Part shown: positions 26,656 through 37,839 of the stretch, one piece after another
How the letters are laid out: the number at the start of each line of letters is the position of its first letter
Numbering within the stretch: position 1 is the stretch's first letter
Source: Paratinospora sagittata
Lineage: Eukaryota; Streptophyta; Magnoliopsida; Ranunculales; Menispermaceae
Length of the DNA stretch: 64,000 bases
NCBI GenBank assembly: GCA_035771175.1
Contig: CM069594.1
Span: 10,788,620 to 10,852,619, forward strand
Reading direction: 5' to 3'
Program-made: the position numbers and the translations under genes
The notes under the pieces: generated by a model
What the model was told of the DNA's origin: nothing
The model's input: the letters and a program-made list of their open reading frames with translations, nothing else
Databases searched by the model: none

Positions 26656-28081
26656 TGTCACACCCCGCCCGGACGCGCCTAAATCGGCGGTACACTCGCG
26701 AACGGGACGCGCATTTGGAATAATAACAATGGTAACAACAGAGTGCGCAACGGAAAATATATAACACACAGTACAAATCTGATTTCATTTAATTCAAAAT
26801 ATTTTTGTACATAAAATGGTCAAGGGAACATACTCCCCAAAATTCCCAATGAATCATACAAAGGGAACAAAATGTGGGCCCATAACTTGCACCCAGTCCA
26901 CCCTAATTTCCTGTGAAAGATTGGATAATAATGGAGTGAGCTTAACACGCTCAGTGGGTAAATAGTTCGCGAGTATAATAATTAATAAAGCATACTTCAA
27001 TATCAAATATCTTAAATACACATGTGAGCATCATAATCAATCAATATGTTTGTATACATGACACCATCTTGTAGTGGTTTGATGAACATACCTCGCCTGA
27101 GTTCACGTACAGGTGTCCTTCCCCGGGCGTAGCCAGGTTCTCACTGTATGTCCCTCCTCAGGAACGATGCTATATTTCACGTGCTGATGTCCTTCCCCGG
27201 GCGTAGTCGGGTTCTAGTGTAACGTCCCTCTCTAGAGAAACGTAATGAATAGCGAGCAATGCTCCTAACTCTTCTATGAGTCATAAGCCATATACGTCCC
27301 TAGGTGGTGATATGCATGATGCCAATGCATGAACTGGTCTAGTCTACTGGTCTGGTCTTTTCTTGAGATTTAGACTGACTTTGGCAACGTCTGGTGATCC
27401 TTATCAGGGTCGGTATCACGACGTGCAAGGTTAGGACATTCAGTATTACATGTATAAGCTGATAGCTTTCAATAAGAACAACTAGATCAGTCCCCAGTTG
27501 AGAGGTGAGACACAAGGTCTGCTTAAATACCAATCGCCTAGAGTAGCCCGCTGCCTCCCGTTCACTATTTAAGGTTACTGAGGACAAGACCGAGTCAAGT
27601 TGAGTCAGATTGACCACAAATCCGACATTCTAACAGTATAGTACGTTAATTCAAAGTGTACAGGCATAAGTGCGACAGTATAAACATTATATGACATAAT
27701 GCAGTGTAAATGAATAGTAGATATAATAATAACTGAATGTAAACTTTAATAAAGGTTATAAAACACACAAACCTATGTTTCGTTCCCCACCTTCAGATAA
27801 GAACTTCTTCTTTTTCAGATCTGGCACTTTCCCCCGGACAGAACTTCGTCGTACCGCACCGAGAGTCTCAAAAGACTAAAAACTCAAAATAAGTGAAAAG
27901 AGGAGGAAAAATCATAATTTGGAGTGAATTTGGTGTGAAGAATGAAGATGAGAGGGTTGGTTTATATAGGGGTTTTGGCGCCTGAAAGTCCAGGCGGGCT
28001 GCCTAGACTTCCAGGCATGTGCTCGGACTTCCAGGCACATAGGCCCAATTTTTTTTTTTTTGTGAAATACGGGGTATTACA
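26656..28081 (-). repeat. Element A 5' LTR (1426 bp)
   Basis: Begins TGTAATACCCCG at 28081 and ends GGGTGTGACA at 26656. It differs from the 3' LTR of the same element at many places. The start-proximal tract (about 27975-28050) is hardly alignable with 22143-22215. An open frame at 27339-27617 recurs in two other LTRs but is broken in the fourth, so I do not call it a gene. Confidence 0.9.
27961..27968 (-). promoter_or_regulatory. TATA box in element A 5' LTR
   Basis: Minus-strand TATATAAA lies about 113 bp inside the LTR start and just downstream of the conserved GGCGCC. The same place reads TATATAAG in the B 3' LTR (32503-32510), TATACAAG in the A 3' LTR, and TATCTAAG in the B 5' LTR (42217-42224). 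The last change should weaken the promoter that would drive B. Confidence 0.6.
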
Positions 28082-29155
28082 ATTATAGAACCCTATCAGC
28101 GTGCTATCAACACTGATAGTGCGCTAGTGCCTTCTAGAAAATTTTAACAAAATGTTGGATAGCCTTATTTTTGAAAAATTAATATTTTGACACTCAAGAA
28201 CCATTCCATTGACTCAAAACATATTGATATAAGATTAAAAACTTTTAAATAATTCAAAACTCATTGAAATTATGATTAAAACCTTTCGGAAAACATTTTT
28301 TCAAAACGAAATACTATATCGAAGTGATTTTGAAGACTTTGCAATTTTCAGAGTTTTAGTGTTGAGATTGATCGAGAGGTTACCCTACACACCAAAGATC
28401 AAACTAATGCATTAGACATGAGATATGTCTTCGTTCTTCGAGCTTGATCTTTGTAGACATCGAAAGCTATTGTTTGAGATGTTCTTGATGCAATACAGGT
28501 GATGTGTTCTTTTTTGATGTGTTATCTTACCGAGACCACTTCATAGACTTACAAATCAAAGCAATGGATAGCCTCTGCAAATCTAAGCACAAAAGGGATA
28601 AAATGAAGAACTTGCTGAACAATGACGTTATCATAAAGACAGATTGCAATTTCTATTCAATTCGAAGCTTGTTTTGGCAAATGCTAGAATCAATACTTTC
28701 TTCTCTTGAAAAACTCTTTGGAAAGCTCAATCTAACTTGCAAAAATCGTGTGTGTTGTATTTTTGAAAATCAGAGAATGAGTGCTTTATAAAATTAGACG
28801 TTGCGGGTTAAAGAGCAAGAGAGTACAAAATGATTTGAATTCAAAACATTGTTTAATATAAAGTCGTCTTGGGCGTGCAAGACAATGGGAATCATCTAAG
28901 TGTTAGAAAGGAATATTTCAATTAAGATAACCTGGAAAAACTGTGTAAGGAATAGAAAAATCGAGCAAGCAGAACTGCCCACATTTTTCTCGTTAGAAAT
29001 ATTAGATTTTTGTCTAAGACGTGGATAGCATGCTATTGGGTTGTGTATCATGTTCTCTATTGACAGATAGCAGGCTATAGCAGGTCGATATACACAAACC
29101 CGAGAACTCTAGTTTGTTGGACTTTTCGATAGCGTGTTATCAAAGACTATAGCGC
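28082..29155 (+). repeat. Satellite block 2a
   Basis: Type II monomer (landmark 28409) resuming at ATTATAGAACC directly after element A. It ends at GACTATAGCGC, where an LTR scrap begins. Relative to the left flank of A, about 770 bp of satellite phase are missing. Confidence 0.9.
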
Positions 29156-29185
29156 TGTAATACCCTAGTATTGCACAAAAAAAAA
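29156..29185 (+). repeat. LTR scrap joined to satellite
   Basis: TGTAATACCCTAG and the next bases through the A run match the start of element B's 5' LTR exactly, not element A's. Satellite resumes at CTAATGCATTAG. The upstream satellite (CTTTTC, then GACTATAGCGC) shares variants with the satellite flanking B's 5' LTR at 42299. It is therefore a copy of the same insertion junction, cut through the A run, which satellite also has (GATAAAACTAATG). Confidence 0.85.
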
Positions 29186-31544
29186 CTAATGCATTAGACA
29201 TGAGATATGTCTTCGTTCTTCGAGCTTGATCTTTGTAGAGTTCGATAGCTATTGTTCGATGTGTTGTTGATGATTAGTTGTAGCTCTTAGAAAAAAAAAA
29301 AATATTTGATGTGTTCTTGTTTGAATATTACCGAGAACACTTCATATACTTACAGTTTAAAACAATAGATAGCCTCTGGAAATCTCAGCACAAAAGGATC
29401 AAAATGAAGACCTTGCGAAGTAATGAGGTTATCTCCAAGACAGTTTGCAATTTTGATTCAGTTCGAAGATTGTTTGCGCAAATGCAAGAATCACGACTTT
29501 CTTCTTTTTAAATACTCTTTGGAAAGCTCAGTCTAACTTGTAAAAATCGTTTGTGTTCAATCTTTGAAAATCAGAGAATGAGGGTTTATAAAATTAGCAG
29601 TTGCAGGTTAAAGAGAAAGAGAGTACAAAATGATTTCAATTCAAAATGTATGTTGTTTAATCTAAAGTTGCTTTGGGCGTGCGAGGCAATGAGAATCATC
29701 AAGGTGTTAGTAGAGAATATTTCAATTAAGATAACCTGGCAAAACTGGATAAGGAATAGAAAAATCGAGCAAACAGAAGTGCCAACATTTTTCTTGTTAG
29801 AAATATCATAATTTAGTCAAAGACGTGGATAGCATGCTATTGGGTTGTGTATCATGTTCTCTATTGACAGATAGCAGGCTATAGCAGGTCGATATACACA
29901 AACCCGAGAGCTCGAACTTTTTAGACTTTCAGATAACGTGTTATCAAGGCCTATAGCGCGCTATTGCCCATTTTACTAAAAATGGAAAGATCACGGCAAC
30001 AACTCTATAGGGAGTTATCAAAGGGGATAGCGCTATAGACAATTTTTCAAAAAAATAAATATTCCAAAAAAAAAATGTTTTATTACTGATAGTGCGCTAG
30101 TGCCTTCTGAAAAATTTTGGCAAATTGCTGGACAGCCTTATTTTTGAAAAATTAATATTTTGACACTCAAGAACCATTCCATTGACTCAAAACACTTTGA
30201 TACAAGATTAAACACTTTTAAATAATTCAAAACTCATTGAAATTATGAATAAAACCTTTCGGAAAACATTTTTTCAAAATGAAATACTATATCGAAGTGA
30301 TTTTTAAGACTTTGCAATTTTCAGAGTTTCAGTGCAGAGATTGATCGAGAGGTTACCCTACACACCAAAGATCAAACTAATTCAGTAGACATGAGTTATG
30401 TTATCGTTCTTCGAGCTTGATCTTTGTAGACTTCGAAAGCTATTGTTTGATGTGTTCTTGATGCAAGATAGGTGATGTGTTCTTTTTTGTTGTTTTATCT
30501 TACCGAGACCACTTCATATACTTACAGTTTAAAACAATGGATACCCTCTGCAAATCTAAGCACAAAAGGGATAAAATGAAGAACTTACTAAACAATGACG
30601 TTATCATAAAGACAGATTGCAATTTTAATTCAATTCAAAGCTTGTTTTGGCAAATGCTAGAATCATTACTTTCTTCTCTTGAAAAACTATTTGGAAAGCT
30701 CAATCTAACTTGCAAAAATCATGTGTGTTGTATTTTTTTAAATCAGAGAATGAGTGTTTTATCAAATTAGAAGTTGCAGGTTAAAGAGCAACAAAGTACA
30801 AAATGATTTGAATTCAAAACATTGTTTAATCTAAAGTTGTTTTGGGAGTGCGATACAATGGGAATCATCTAGGTGTTAGTAGAGAATATTTCAATTAAGA
30901 GGACTTGGAAAAACAGTGTAAGGAATAGAAATATCGAGCAAGCAGAAGTATCCACATTTTTCTCGTTAGAAATATCAGATTTATGTCTCAGACGTGGATA
31001 GCGTGCTATATGGTTGTGTATCATGTTCTCTATTGACAGATAGCAGGTCGATATACACAAACCCGAGAGCTCGAGTTTTTCAGACTTTCCGATAGCTTGT
31101 TATCAAGGCCTATAGCGCCCTATTGCCATTTTACTAAAAATGGAAAGATCACGGCAACAGCTTTATAGCGAGCTATCAAAGGGGATAGCGCGCTATAGAC
31201 AATTTTCCAGAAAAACAAATATTTTATTATAGAACCCTATCAGCGTGCTATCAACACTGATAGTGCGCTAGTGCCTTCTGGAAAATTTTGGCAAATTTCT
31301 GGATAGCCTTAGTTTTGAAAAATTAATATTTTGACACTCAAGAACCATTCCATTGACTCAAAACATATTGATATAAGATTAAAAACTTTTAAATAATTCA
31401 CAACTCATTGAAATTATGATTAAAACCTTTCGGAAATCATTTTTTCAAAATGAAATACGATATCGAAGTGATTTTGAAGACTTTGCAATTTTCAGAGTTT
31501 TAGTGCTGAGATTGATCTAGAAGTTACCCTACACACCAAAGATA
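29186..31544 (+). repeat. Satellite block 2b
   Basis: Type I (29191) and type II (30382) monomers in + orientation, ending at ACACCAAAGATA, where the truncated LTR of element B begins. ATA is shared by both sides of the joint. Confidence 0.9.
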
Positions 31545-32589
31545 TCTTAAATACACATGTGAGCATCATAATCAATCAATATGTATGTATGCATGACACC
31601 GTCTCGTATTGGTTCGATATACGTACATTGTCTGAGTTCACGTACAAATGTCCATCCGGACGTTCTACTTTGGCTTAGCCAGGTTCTATTGTACGTCCCT
31701 CCTCAGGAACGATGCTCCGGATTAACGTACTGATGTCCCTCCCCAGGCGTAGCCGGGTTCTCATGTACGTCCATCTCCAGAGAAATTTAATGAATAGCGA
31801 GCAATGCTCTTAACTATTCTATGAGTCATAAACCATATACGTCCCTAGGTGGTGATATGTATGATGCCAATGCATGAACTGGTCTAGTCTATTGGTCTGG
31901 TCCTTTCTTGACATTTAGACTGACTTTGGCGATGTCTGGTGATCCTTATCAGAGTTGGTATCACGACGTGCAAGGTTAGGACATTCAGTATTACTTGTAT
32001 AAGCGGATAGCTTTCAATAAGACCAACTAGATCAGTCCCCAGTTGAGAGGTGAGACACAAGGTCTGCTTAAATACCAATGGCCTAGAGCAGCCCGCTGCC
32101 TCCCGTTCACTATTTAAAGTAATTGAGGACAAGACCGAGTCTAGTTGAGTCAGATTGACCACAAATCCGTCATTATAACAGTATAATACGTGAATTTCAA
32201 GTGTACATGCATAAGTGCGACAACATAAACATTATATGACATAATGCAGTGTAAATGAACATTAGATATAATAATAACTGAATGTAAATTTTAATAAAAG
32301 TTATAAAACATGCAAACCTATGTTTCGTTCCCCACTTTCAGATAAAAACTTCTTCTTTCAGATCTGGCGCTTTTCTCCGGGCAGAACTTTGTCGCATCGT
32401 ACCGAGAGTTTCAAAAGACTAAAACTCAAAATGAGTGAGAAAGAGAAGGAAAATCACAAGGAGAGTGATTTTGGTGTGAGAAATGAGAATTGAGGAGGGT
32501 TCCTTATATAGAGATTTTTGGCGCCTGAACGTTCGGGCGTTGCCTGTAAAAATTTTTTTTTTTTTTGGGTGCAATCCTAGGGTATTACA
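31542..32589 (-). repeat. Element B 3' LTR, truncated at an inversion breakpoint
   Basis: Inner end TGTAATACCCTAGG at 32589 is intact. The outer end stops inside the LTR at ATATCTTAAATACAC (31542), abutting satellite. A TATA box (minus TATATAAG) is at 32503-32510. The following LTR part, some 17-20 bases further on, is at 44231-44342. Confidence 0.9.
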
Positions 32590-33121
32590 CTCTACCCCCC
32601 TTAAAGGGATTTTGCCCTCGAAATGAATTCAAGTAGTTATGATGGTTATCTGCTTGAGATTCACTACTGGCGTCATCTTTTGCGAGTTCAGGGTAGTGCT
32701 TGTATGGTCCCTAAATAGCACTGTGGTCGGTGGAATCCTCATCATCATAAAACCATGGAGAGCAAATGGAATCGGACTCATCCTCTGAAGATTCCAACCT
32801 TTGCATAACAGATGGTGGTGGAGGGCGCTGGTTACATCGTTTGAGGGGTGGTAGGTTGAGCGGTGGAATACTTTTTCGTGTTGTTGCTCGAATCCGGCCG
32901 CCTGGCAATTTTGGTAGAAAGTCCTGCCAAGATGATGGCACAGGATTGTTATGAAAAATCCTTGCACGCTCTGGCGATATGGATCGCTGTCTGTGTGGTA
33001 ATGGAGTTGGTGATGCAAAGTAGTTGTGACTTGACTTTGCTTCTTGAGAAGTAGCCACAGGTTGCCAAGGAGGCCACCGCGTGTGGGCATCACTATATCC
33101 ATTGATATTATTTTCAGACAT
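32585..33121 (-). pseudogene. ORF3 of element B: extra ORF between pol and polypurine tract
   Basis: Start MSENNINGYSDAH at 33121. The open frame runs 136 codons to a TAG at 32711-32713. In element A the aligned codon is CAG, and the frame continues for 30 codons with near-identical amino acids, so the TAG is probably a C-to-T nonsense change. Beyond it B stays open to a TAA in the LTR start (32585). The protein is Pro/Ser/Arg-rich (PPLNLPPLKR, QRPPPPSVM) with an acidic patch (SSEDESDSI). I recognise no family. It has the element's strand and lies 131 bp after the chromodomain. The overlapping 157-codon frame at 32629-33102 is a shadow. Confidence 0.6.
32590..32607 (-). promoter_or_regulatory. 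Polypurine tract of element B
   Basis: Minus-strand CCCTTTAAGGGGGGTAGAG-like purine tract directly before the LTR start, the same as in element A. It overlaps the putative end of ORF3. Confidence 0.85.
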
Positions 33122-33251
33122 CTGCGTAGTTATTCAAGTGAAACAATGTATTATGATAGGTGTAAACAAAGTTTCATCATTTTATTGATAAGTGAGAATA
33201 GTACAATATATCACATCATCAGTTGGTACTAGAAAACAATTTAGGGTATTT

Positions 33252-33398
33252 CTATTTAATTGTTGCTTCTAGTTCCCATGTTGCTTCCTCTATGCCGTGG
33301 TGATCCCAAAGCACTTTCACAAGTGGAATGCTACGTCGCCGTAGTTCTTGAGTTTTTCTATCTAAAATCTGTACCGCTTTCTCTTGATACTTATTTCC
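33252..33398 (-). pseudogene. Chromodomain of element B integrase
   Basis: After the integrase frame ends at 33391, a shifted frame reads YQEKAVQILDRKTQ and VKVLWDHHGIEEATWELE, then a stop at 33252. The W-x-x-x(n)-EATWE pattern is characteristic of chromodomains at the C-terminus of plant chromovirus integrases, which are thought to guide insertion to marked chromatin. The frame offset shows a small indel at about 33395. This would be the very end of pol. Confidence 0.75.
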
Positions 33399-34478
33399 GA
33401 ACCTCGACTAAAGGGATGATATGCGAAGGATCAGGATGATACATGCGAAGCATAGATACATGAAAAACGTCATGAACCTTAGGCATGGACGATGGAAGGG
33501 ACAGACGATAAGCAAGTTTGCCAATACGTTCAATGTTCTGAAATGGACCGATGTACCGTGGGGAAATCTTTCCTTTGATCCCAAAGCGTTTGACACCTTT
33601 TGTGGGCTGGACTTTTAGAAAAACAAAGTCCCCCTTATCAAATTCTTGAGGCTGTCTCCGCTTGTCAGCATAGCTCTTCTGTCGTCTTTGTGCAACACGA
33701 AGTCGTTCCTTTACTAGTGTGATCTTCTCAAAAGTCTCTTGAACTAGTTCAGGGCCTAACTGCGGTCGATCTGCCATATCTAACCAGCATACCGGAGATC
33801 TGCAAGGGCAACCATAGAGAGCCTCGTACGGTGCCATGCCGATACTACTTTGGTAGCTGTTGTTGTATGCAAACTCAGCTAAATGTAAATACTTTGCCCA
33901 TCGGTCATTAAAGTCCAAAATGCATAATCGTAACATGTCTTCTAAGATTTGGATAAGTCGCTCTGACAGCCCATCAGTTTGAGGGTGGAAGGCTGTGCTC
34001 ATAGTGATCATAGAACCCATTCTACTCTGGAAGCTTTTCCAAAAGTTTGATGTGAATCGAGGGTCTCGATCAGAGACGATCGTGAGTGGTATTCCATGAA
34101 GGTGTACGATCTCTCTTTCATATAGTTCTGCAAGTTTGGCGGGATTATCCGTGAACTTTATTGGTAAGAAGTGTGCAGACTTTGTAAGTCTGTCAATGAT
34201 AACCCAGATAGCATCTTGCCCTTTATTATTTCGAGGTAAGGTCGTAACAAAATCCATTGCGATGTTCTCCCATTTCCATTCTCCAATAGGTAATGGCTTG
34301 AGAAGTCCAGAGGGATGTCTTCGTTCTGCCTTAACTTTATGGCAAACGAGACATCGAGCAACGAAGTCTGCAATTCCTTCTTCATTCCAGAAAACCAGAA
34401 TTGTCGCTTGACATCCTTGTACATCTTGTCACCCCCAGGATGCATAGCGTACCTCGAACAGTGCATCTCATTAAGCAC
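33391..34478 (-). pseudogene. Integrase of element B, frameshifted
   Basis: Inserts the element's cDNA into host DNA. The N-terminal zinc-binding part (EMHCSRYAMHPGG and following) is in 34478-34158, with one expected Cys region altered. The catalytic core is in 34257-33391, with the acidic triad visible as WVIIDRLTKS, IVSDRDPRF and the Glu in SERLIQILEDM. A GPF motif follows in KISPRYIGPFQNIERIGK. The two frames overlap in different phases, so a frameshift lies near 34250. Otherwise the core is long and well kept (288 codons), which suggests fairly recent decay. Confidence 0.88.
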
Positions 34479-34674
34479 TTCTTTCCGAACCTCAGGATCG
34501 TTCGGTAGACAGAGATGTTTTTTTATAGAAAATGGTCCCGTCTTCAGCGACTGACCAGTGAGGAAGGTCCTGTCCGCTAATTAGACGTTCTCGTTTCTCC
34601 ATTAACATAAAGTCATTAGCTTGAGCTGCTGAAATCTTTCGAACGAGCTCATAGTTGGCTGATAATTGAGAGAG

Positions 34675-35286
34675 TCATGATTTTGTTCCCTCTTCGATCA
34701 GTTGTAGGTTAAAGTTCTCCATCTCTGTAGCCAACTTCCCCATTTCAAAGTTAAGAGTGCAAGCAATGTATGATTTTCTACTCAGGGCATCAGCCACAAC
34801 ATTGGCTTTTTCGGGATGGTACTGGAGTTGAAAGTCATAATCTTTCAAGAAGTCCAACCATCGTCTTTGGCGGAGGTTTAGATCTCTCTGAGTGTATATG
34901 TACTTAAGACTCTTGTGATCTGAGAAGACCTCGAACCGTTCACCGTATAGGTAATGTCGCCATAACTTCAGTGCAAACACAACAGCTGCAAGTTCCAAGT
35001 CATGTGTTGGGTAATTTCCTTCATGAATCTTCAGTTGTCTCGAGGCATATGCAACAACTTGGCCTTCTTACATTAGTATGACACCTAAGCCTTGGAGAGA
35101 GGCGTCGGTGTATAATGGAATTCCAATTGCATTTCTTGGAGTGATAAGTATTGGTGCCGTCGTGAGGCATTTCTTCAATTCCTGAAATGATGCTTCACAG
35201 GCGGGATTCCAGATGAATCGCACGTCTTTTCGAGTGAGCTTGGTCATAAGTTCCGCAATCTTTGAGAAGTCCTTGATGAAGCGTCT
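34675..35286 (-). pseudogene. RNase H and connection of element B
   Basis: Degrades the RNA strand during reverse transcription. Translation passes RRFIKDFSK, a TDASLQGLG start of RNase [25 protein letters not shown], then [11 protein letters not shown] and ADALSR. Stops interrupt it at the RT border (a TAG following LAGY, about 35287-35289) and about 60 residues later (in the glutamine/cysteine position before EGQVVAYA). The 107-codon frame from 34998 is the longest open part. Element A keeps only a 31-bp piece from 34998-35028. Confidence 0.85.
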
Positions 35287-36086
35287 CTAATAGCCAGCCA
35301 AACCAAGAAAACTCCTAATCTGAGTAACAGTGGTAGGCTGCTTCCAGTTTAAGACTGCTTCAACCTTAGAAGGATCTACCTCAATGCCATTGCCTGAAAC
35401 CACATGGCCTAGAAATTGAACTCTCTTCGCCCAAAATTCGCACTTACTCAACTTTGCATACAGTTGGTGGCTTCTCAAGGTTTGGAGGACTATCTTCAAA
35501 TGTATCTTATGGTCTTCTTCGGTTGAGGAATATATCAAGATGTCGTCCACAAAAACCACCACAAATCTGTCTAAGTATAACCTGAATATGCGATTCATCA
35601 AATCCATGAATGCAACAGGTGCATTTGTTAGACCGAACGACATAACCAAGAACTCGTAATGACTGTACCGAGTTCTGAACGCCTTCTTGGTGATGTCCGA
35701 CTCTCGGATTCGGAGTTGGTGATAACCGGACCGTAAATCAATCTTAGAGAAGTATTTGGCATTTCTAAGTTGGTCGAACAAGTCATCGATCCTGGGCAAT
35801 GGATATCTGTTCTTGATGGTGACGTTATTCAACTTGCGATAATCGCTACAAAGTCGTAACGAACCATCCTTTTTGCGAACAAATAGAACTGAAGCCATTA
35901 CTCTCCAATTCCTTCAGTTGTTTGTCTAATTCGACCAGCTCGGCATTTGACATTCTGTATGGCGGAATTGAGATAGGCCCTGTCCCAGGTATGAGGTTGA
36001 TCTCAAAATCGAATTCCCTAACTGGAACATCATGTACTTCGAGAGGGTACAGTGCTAGTGATTCATTTCCGTCACCAAGGGATAAC
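35287..36086 (-). pseudogene. Reverse transcriptase of element B
   Basis: RNA-dependent DNA polymerase of pol. The upstream part ([24 protein letters not shown]) lies at about 36030-35930. Next to it about ten codons usual in this family before the LFVRKKDGS block are missing, with a frame change. The 203-codon open part holds [37 protein letters not shown] and the catalytic FVDDILIYS, and it ends in the FLGLAGY block. Catalytic Asp pair is intact. A further stop upstream (about 36087-36089) separates it from protease. Confidence 0.9.
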
Positions 36087-36187
36087 GCTCAAAGTTGTGA
36101 CTTGAGAAGTGCAACAGTTGATTTGTGTATCCATTTCCTTGTTCCCTGAATCTTGACAAACTCTCTTGTAGGCAAGGTTAACTGAAC

Positions 36188-36487
36188 TTACTTCTTCATA
36201 CAGTCGATATTTGCATTCAGTGGTGCTAGCCAGTTTATGCCGAGGATGATGTCAAAGTCTTCAATATCCATCACAAAAAGATCTGAATATATTATTGGTT
36301 CCGACATACGAAGCTCACATCGAGAACACTGCAAATTCACGTCAGTACCAGATCCGAACGGTGATGTGACATGGAGTGTGATGTTTGTGGGTTGAGGATG
36401 CAGGCCTAAATGTCTTACCAATGCCGACGATATAAAGGAATGCGTAGCACCTGAATCAAACAAAACATGTACCATTGTATTGAACAA
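36188..36487 (-). pseudogene. Aspartic protease of element B
   Basis: Cuts the Gag-Pol polyprotein. The 99-codon frame contains LFDSGATHSFIS, the active-site DSG motif, and later the DIILGINWLA pattern of retropepsins. The Met shown is internal; in the living element it would be read as part of the polyprotein from gag. A terminal stop and frame changes split it from gag and RT. Confidence 0.88.
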
Positions 36488-36583
36488 AAGAAAGATACCT
36501 TCAACTACATTATTGTCTGGGAGGGGTTGTTGAGCGATGGCAAATGCTCTGCCCTGATTTCGTTGACCCTGGTTCTGCTCGTT

Positions 36584-37839
36584 CTACCTGGGTTGGGCAT
36601 TAGCAGCAGGTGGTGCTTGTTGAACTGGAACAACGGGAATAGGTTGCTGAAAGTGCGGACAGAGATATTTTACATGGCCCTTCTGGCCGCAGTTGAAACA
36701 CATCGGCTGATACTGCGAATGGTTCTGTTGGCCATGCTGATTGTTCTGCTGGCCATGCTGATTGTGGTGTCGACCACAACCTCTGCCATTGCAATTTTCT
36801 ATGGCCACCCTATCCATAACGACCTCCGCGGCCATGATTACGAAAACCGTGATTGTTAGGGTTAGAAGGTTCAGCCGCAGGTGTTCTGGCCTCATTCTTC
36901 GAAACTGGGGCTGCGAGGGCTGAGTTTTGATTGTAATAGGGCTTCTTCTTGTTGCCCTGTTGCTAGCCTTGTTAGGAAAACGTGCAGGCCATTTTCCCTT
37001 ATTCATTCTATGCTCTTGTAAGATCTTCTCTTGTTCAAAGCTCATGGCCTTGTCAACAACCTCCTTGTAAATCTTGAGATCCAAGATCGACAAGGCTTGT
37101 CGAACACATGGCGAAGGCCATTATAAAATTTCTCAGTCTTATCTTGCTCCGTTGAGATGGTGCAGAGAGAGTAGACTGATAATTCTTTGAACTTTCTAGC
37201 ATATTCCCTGACAGTCATGTTGCCCTGGTATAACTTAGCGATTTCCTGGCGCTTTTGTCTCTTCACAGCGCCGGGAAAATACTTATCAATAAATGATGAC
37301 TCGAATTGTTGCCAAGTCATATCTTCTATGTTGACCCTTGGGTCCTCTTTCACTGTTATCTACCATGTGTTTGCCCCACCAACAAGTTGGTAGGTCGCTA
37401 GTGAAATTTTTTGAGTCTTATCGACTCCCATTTCATCAAGAGCCTTCTTTGACTCATCCAGCCACTTTTGCACCTCATCAGCCTCAATGGTGCTAGCGAA
37501 AATAAGAGGTTGTAGCCTCTTGTACTTAGTAACCTGATCGGTTTGAGATTCCGATCCAAATCTTACAGGTGCCTGAATCGTGGCAACCTGACTAGTCGTG
37601 GTCTCACGAACGGCCGTTTGAATAATGACTTTCATCTCCTCAATAAATCCGACGAAGAAGGTTTCCATGCTCGAAGGCATGGCAAAGGATGCGGGTGGGG
37701 GTGGTATTTCCAGCCTAGATGTAGTAGCAGTATCGGGTATGACTCGTGCTGCCGTCGAAGGCGGCGGTTCCTGAATCTCAGGAGGTGCCTCCACTGCTGG
37801 ACGGACAATACGTGGCCTTCCTCTCTTCCTGGTTCGCAT
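36584..37839 (-). pseudogene. Gag of element B, broken in three frames
   Basis: Start MRTRKRGRPRIVRPAVEAPP at 37839, with the same AT-hook-like RGRP string as element A. Parts in order: Pro-rich N-terminus and Gag core to GGANTW (ending at a TGG-to-TAG stop near 37360), core continued at 37353-37100, a one-base loss near 37110, then a basic Gln/Asn/His-rich tail with zinc knuckle CFNCGQKGHVKYLC (CX2CX4HX4C). The zinc knuckle binds element RNA and is missing from A. The frame ends before protease. Confidence 0.9.

Larger units (their letters stand above)
20813..28081 (-). mobile_element. Element A: non-autonomous Ty3/gypsy chromovirus-like retrotransposon
   Basis: Reading on the minus strand: 5' LTR (28081-26656), PBS, AT-rich leader, ORF1, spacer, gag, a tiny pol relic, an ORF3 tail, polypurine tract and 3' LTR (22250-20813). 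LTRs start TGTAATACC and end GTGACA, with the TG...CA ends usual for LTR elements. Protease, RT, integrase and chromodomain are missing, so it could move only with enzymes from a relative such as element B. Each ORF also carries a frameshift or stop. The flanks (AGGTGA before 20813, ATTATAGAA after 28081) show no target-site duplication and sit at different satellite phases. Relationship to B is clear from matching LTR, leader, ORF1, gag and ORF3 sequence. Confidence 0.9.

Noticed and set aside
27339..27617. A 92-codon minus-strand ORF inside the LTR, also at 31884-32162 and 41554-41877
   Set aside because: It lies within LTR sequence, is broken in the fourth LTR (about 21520-21790), and resembles no known protein. 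Similarity is explained by LTR homology.
20808..28090. Target-site duplication of element A
   Set aside because: TGT occurs at the left joint both in satellite and LTR, but the five flanking bases on the two sides do not match.
32629..33102. A 157-codon frame overlapping ORF3
   Set aside because: The other frame (from 33121) is the one that stays open and conserved in element A, so this is its shadow.
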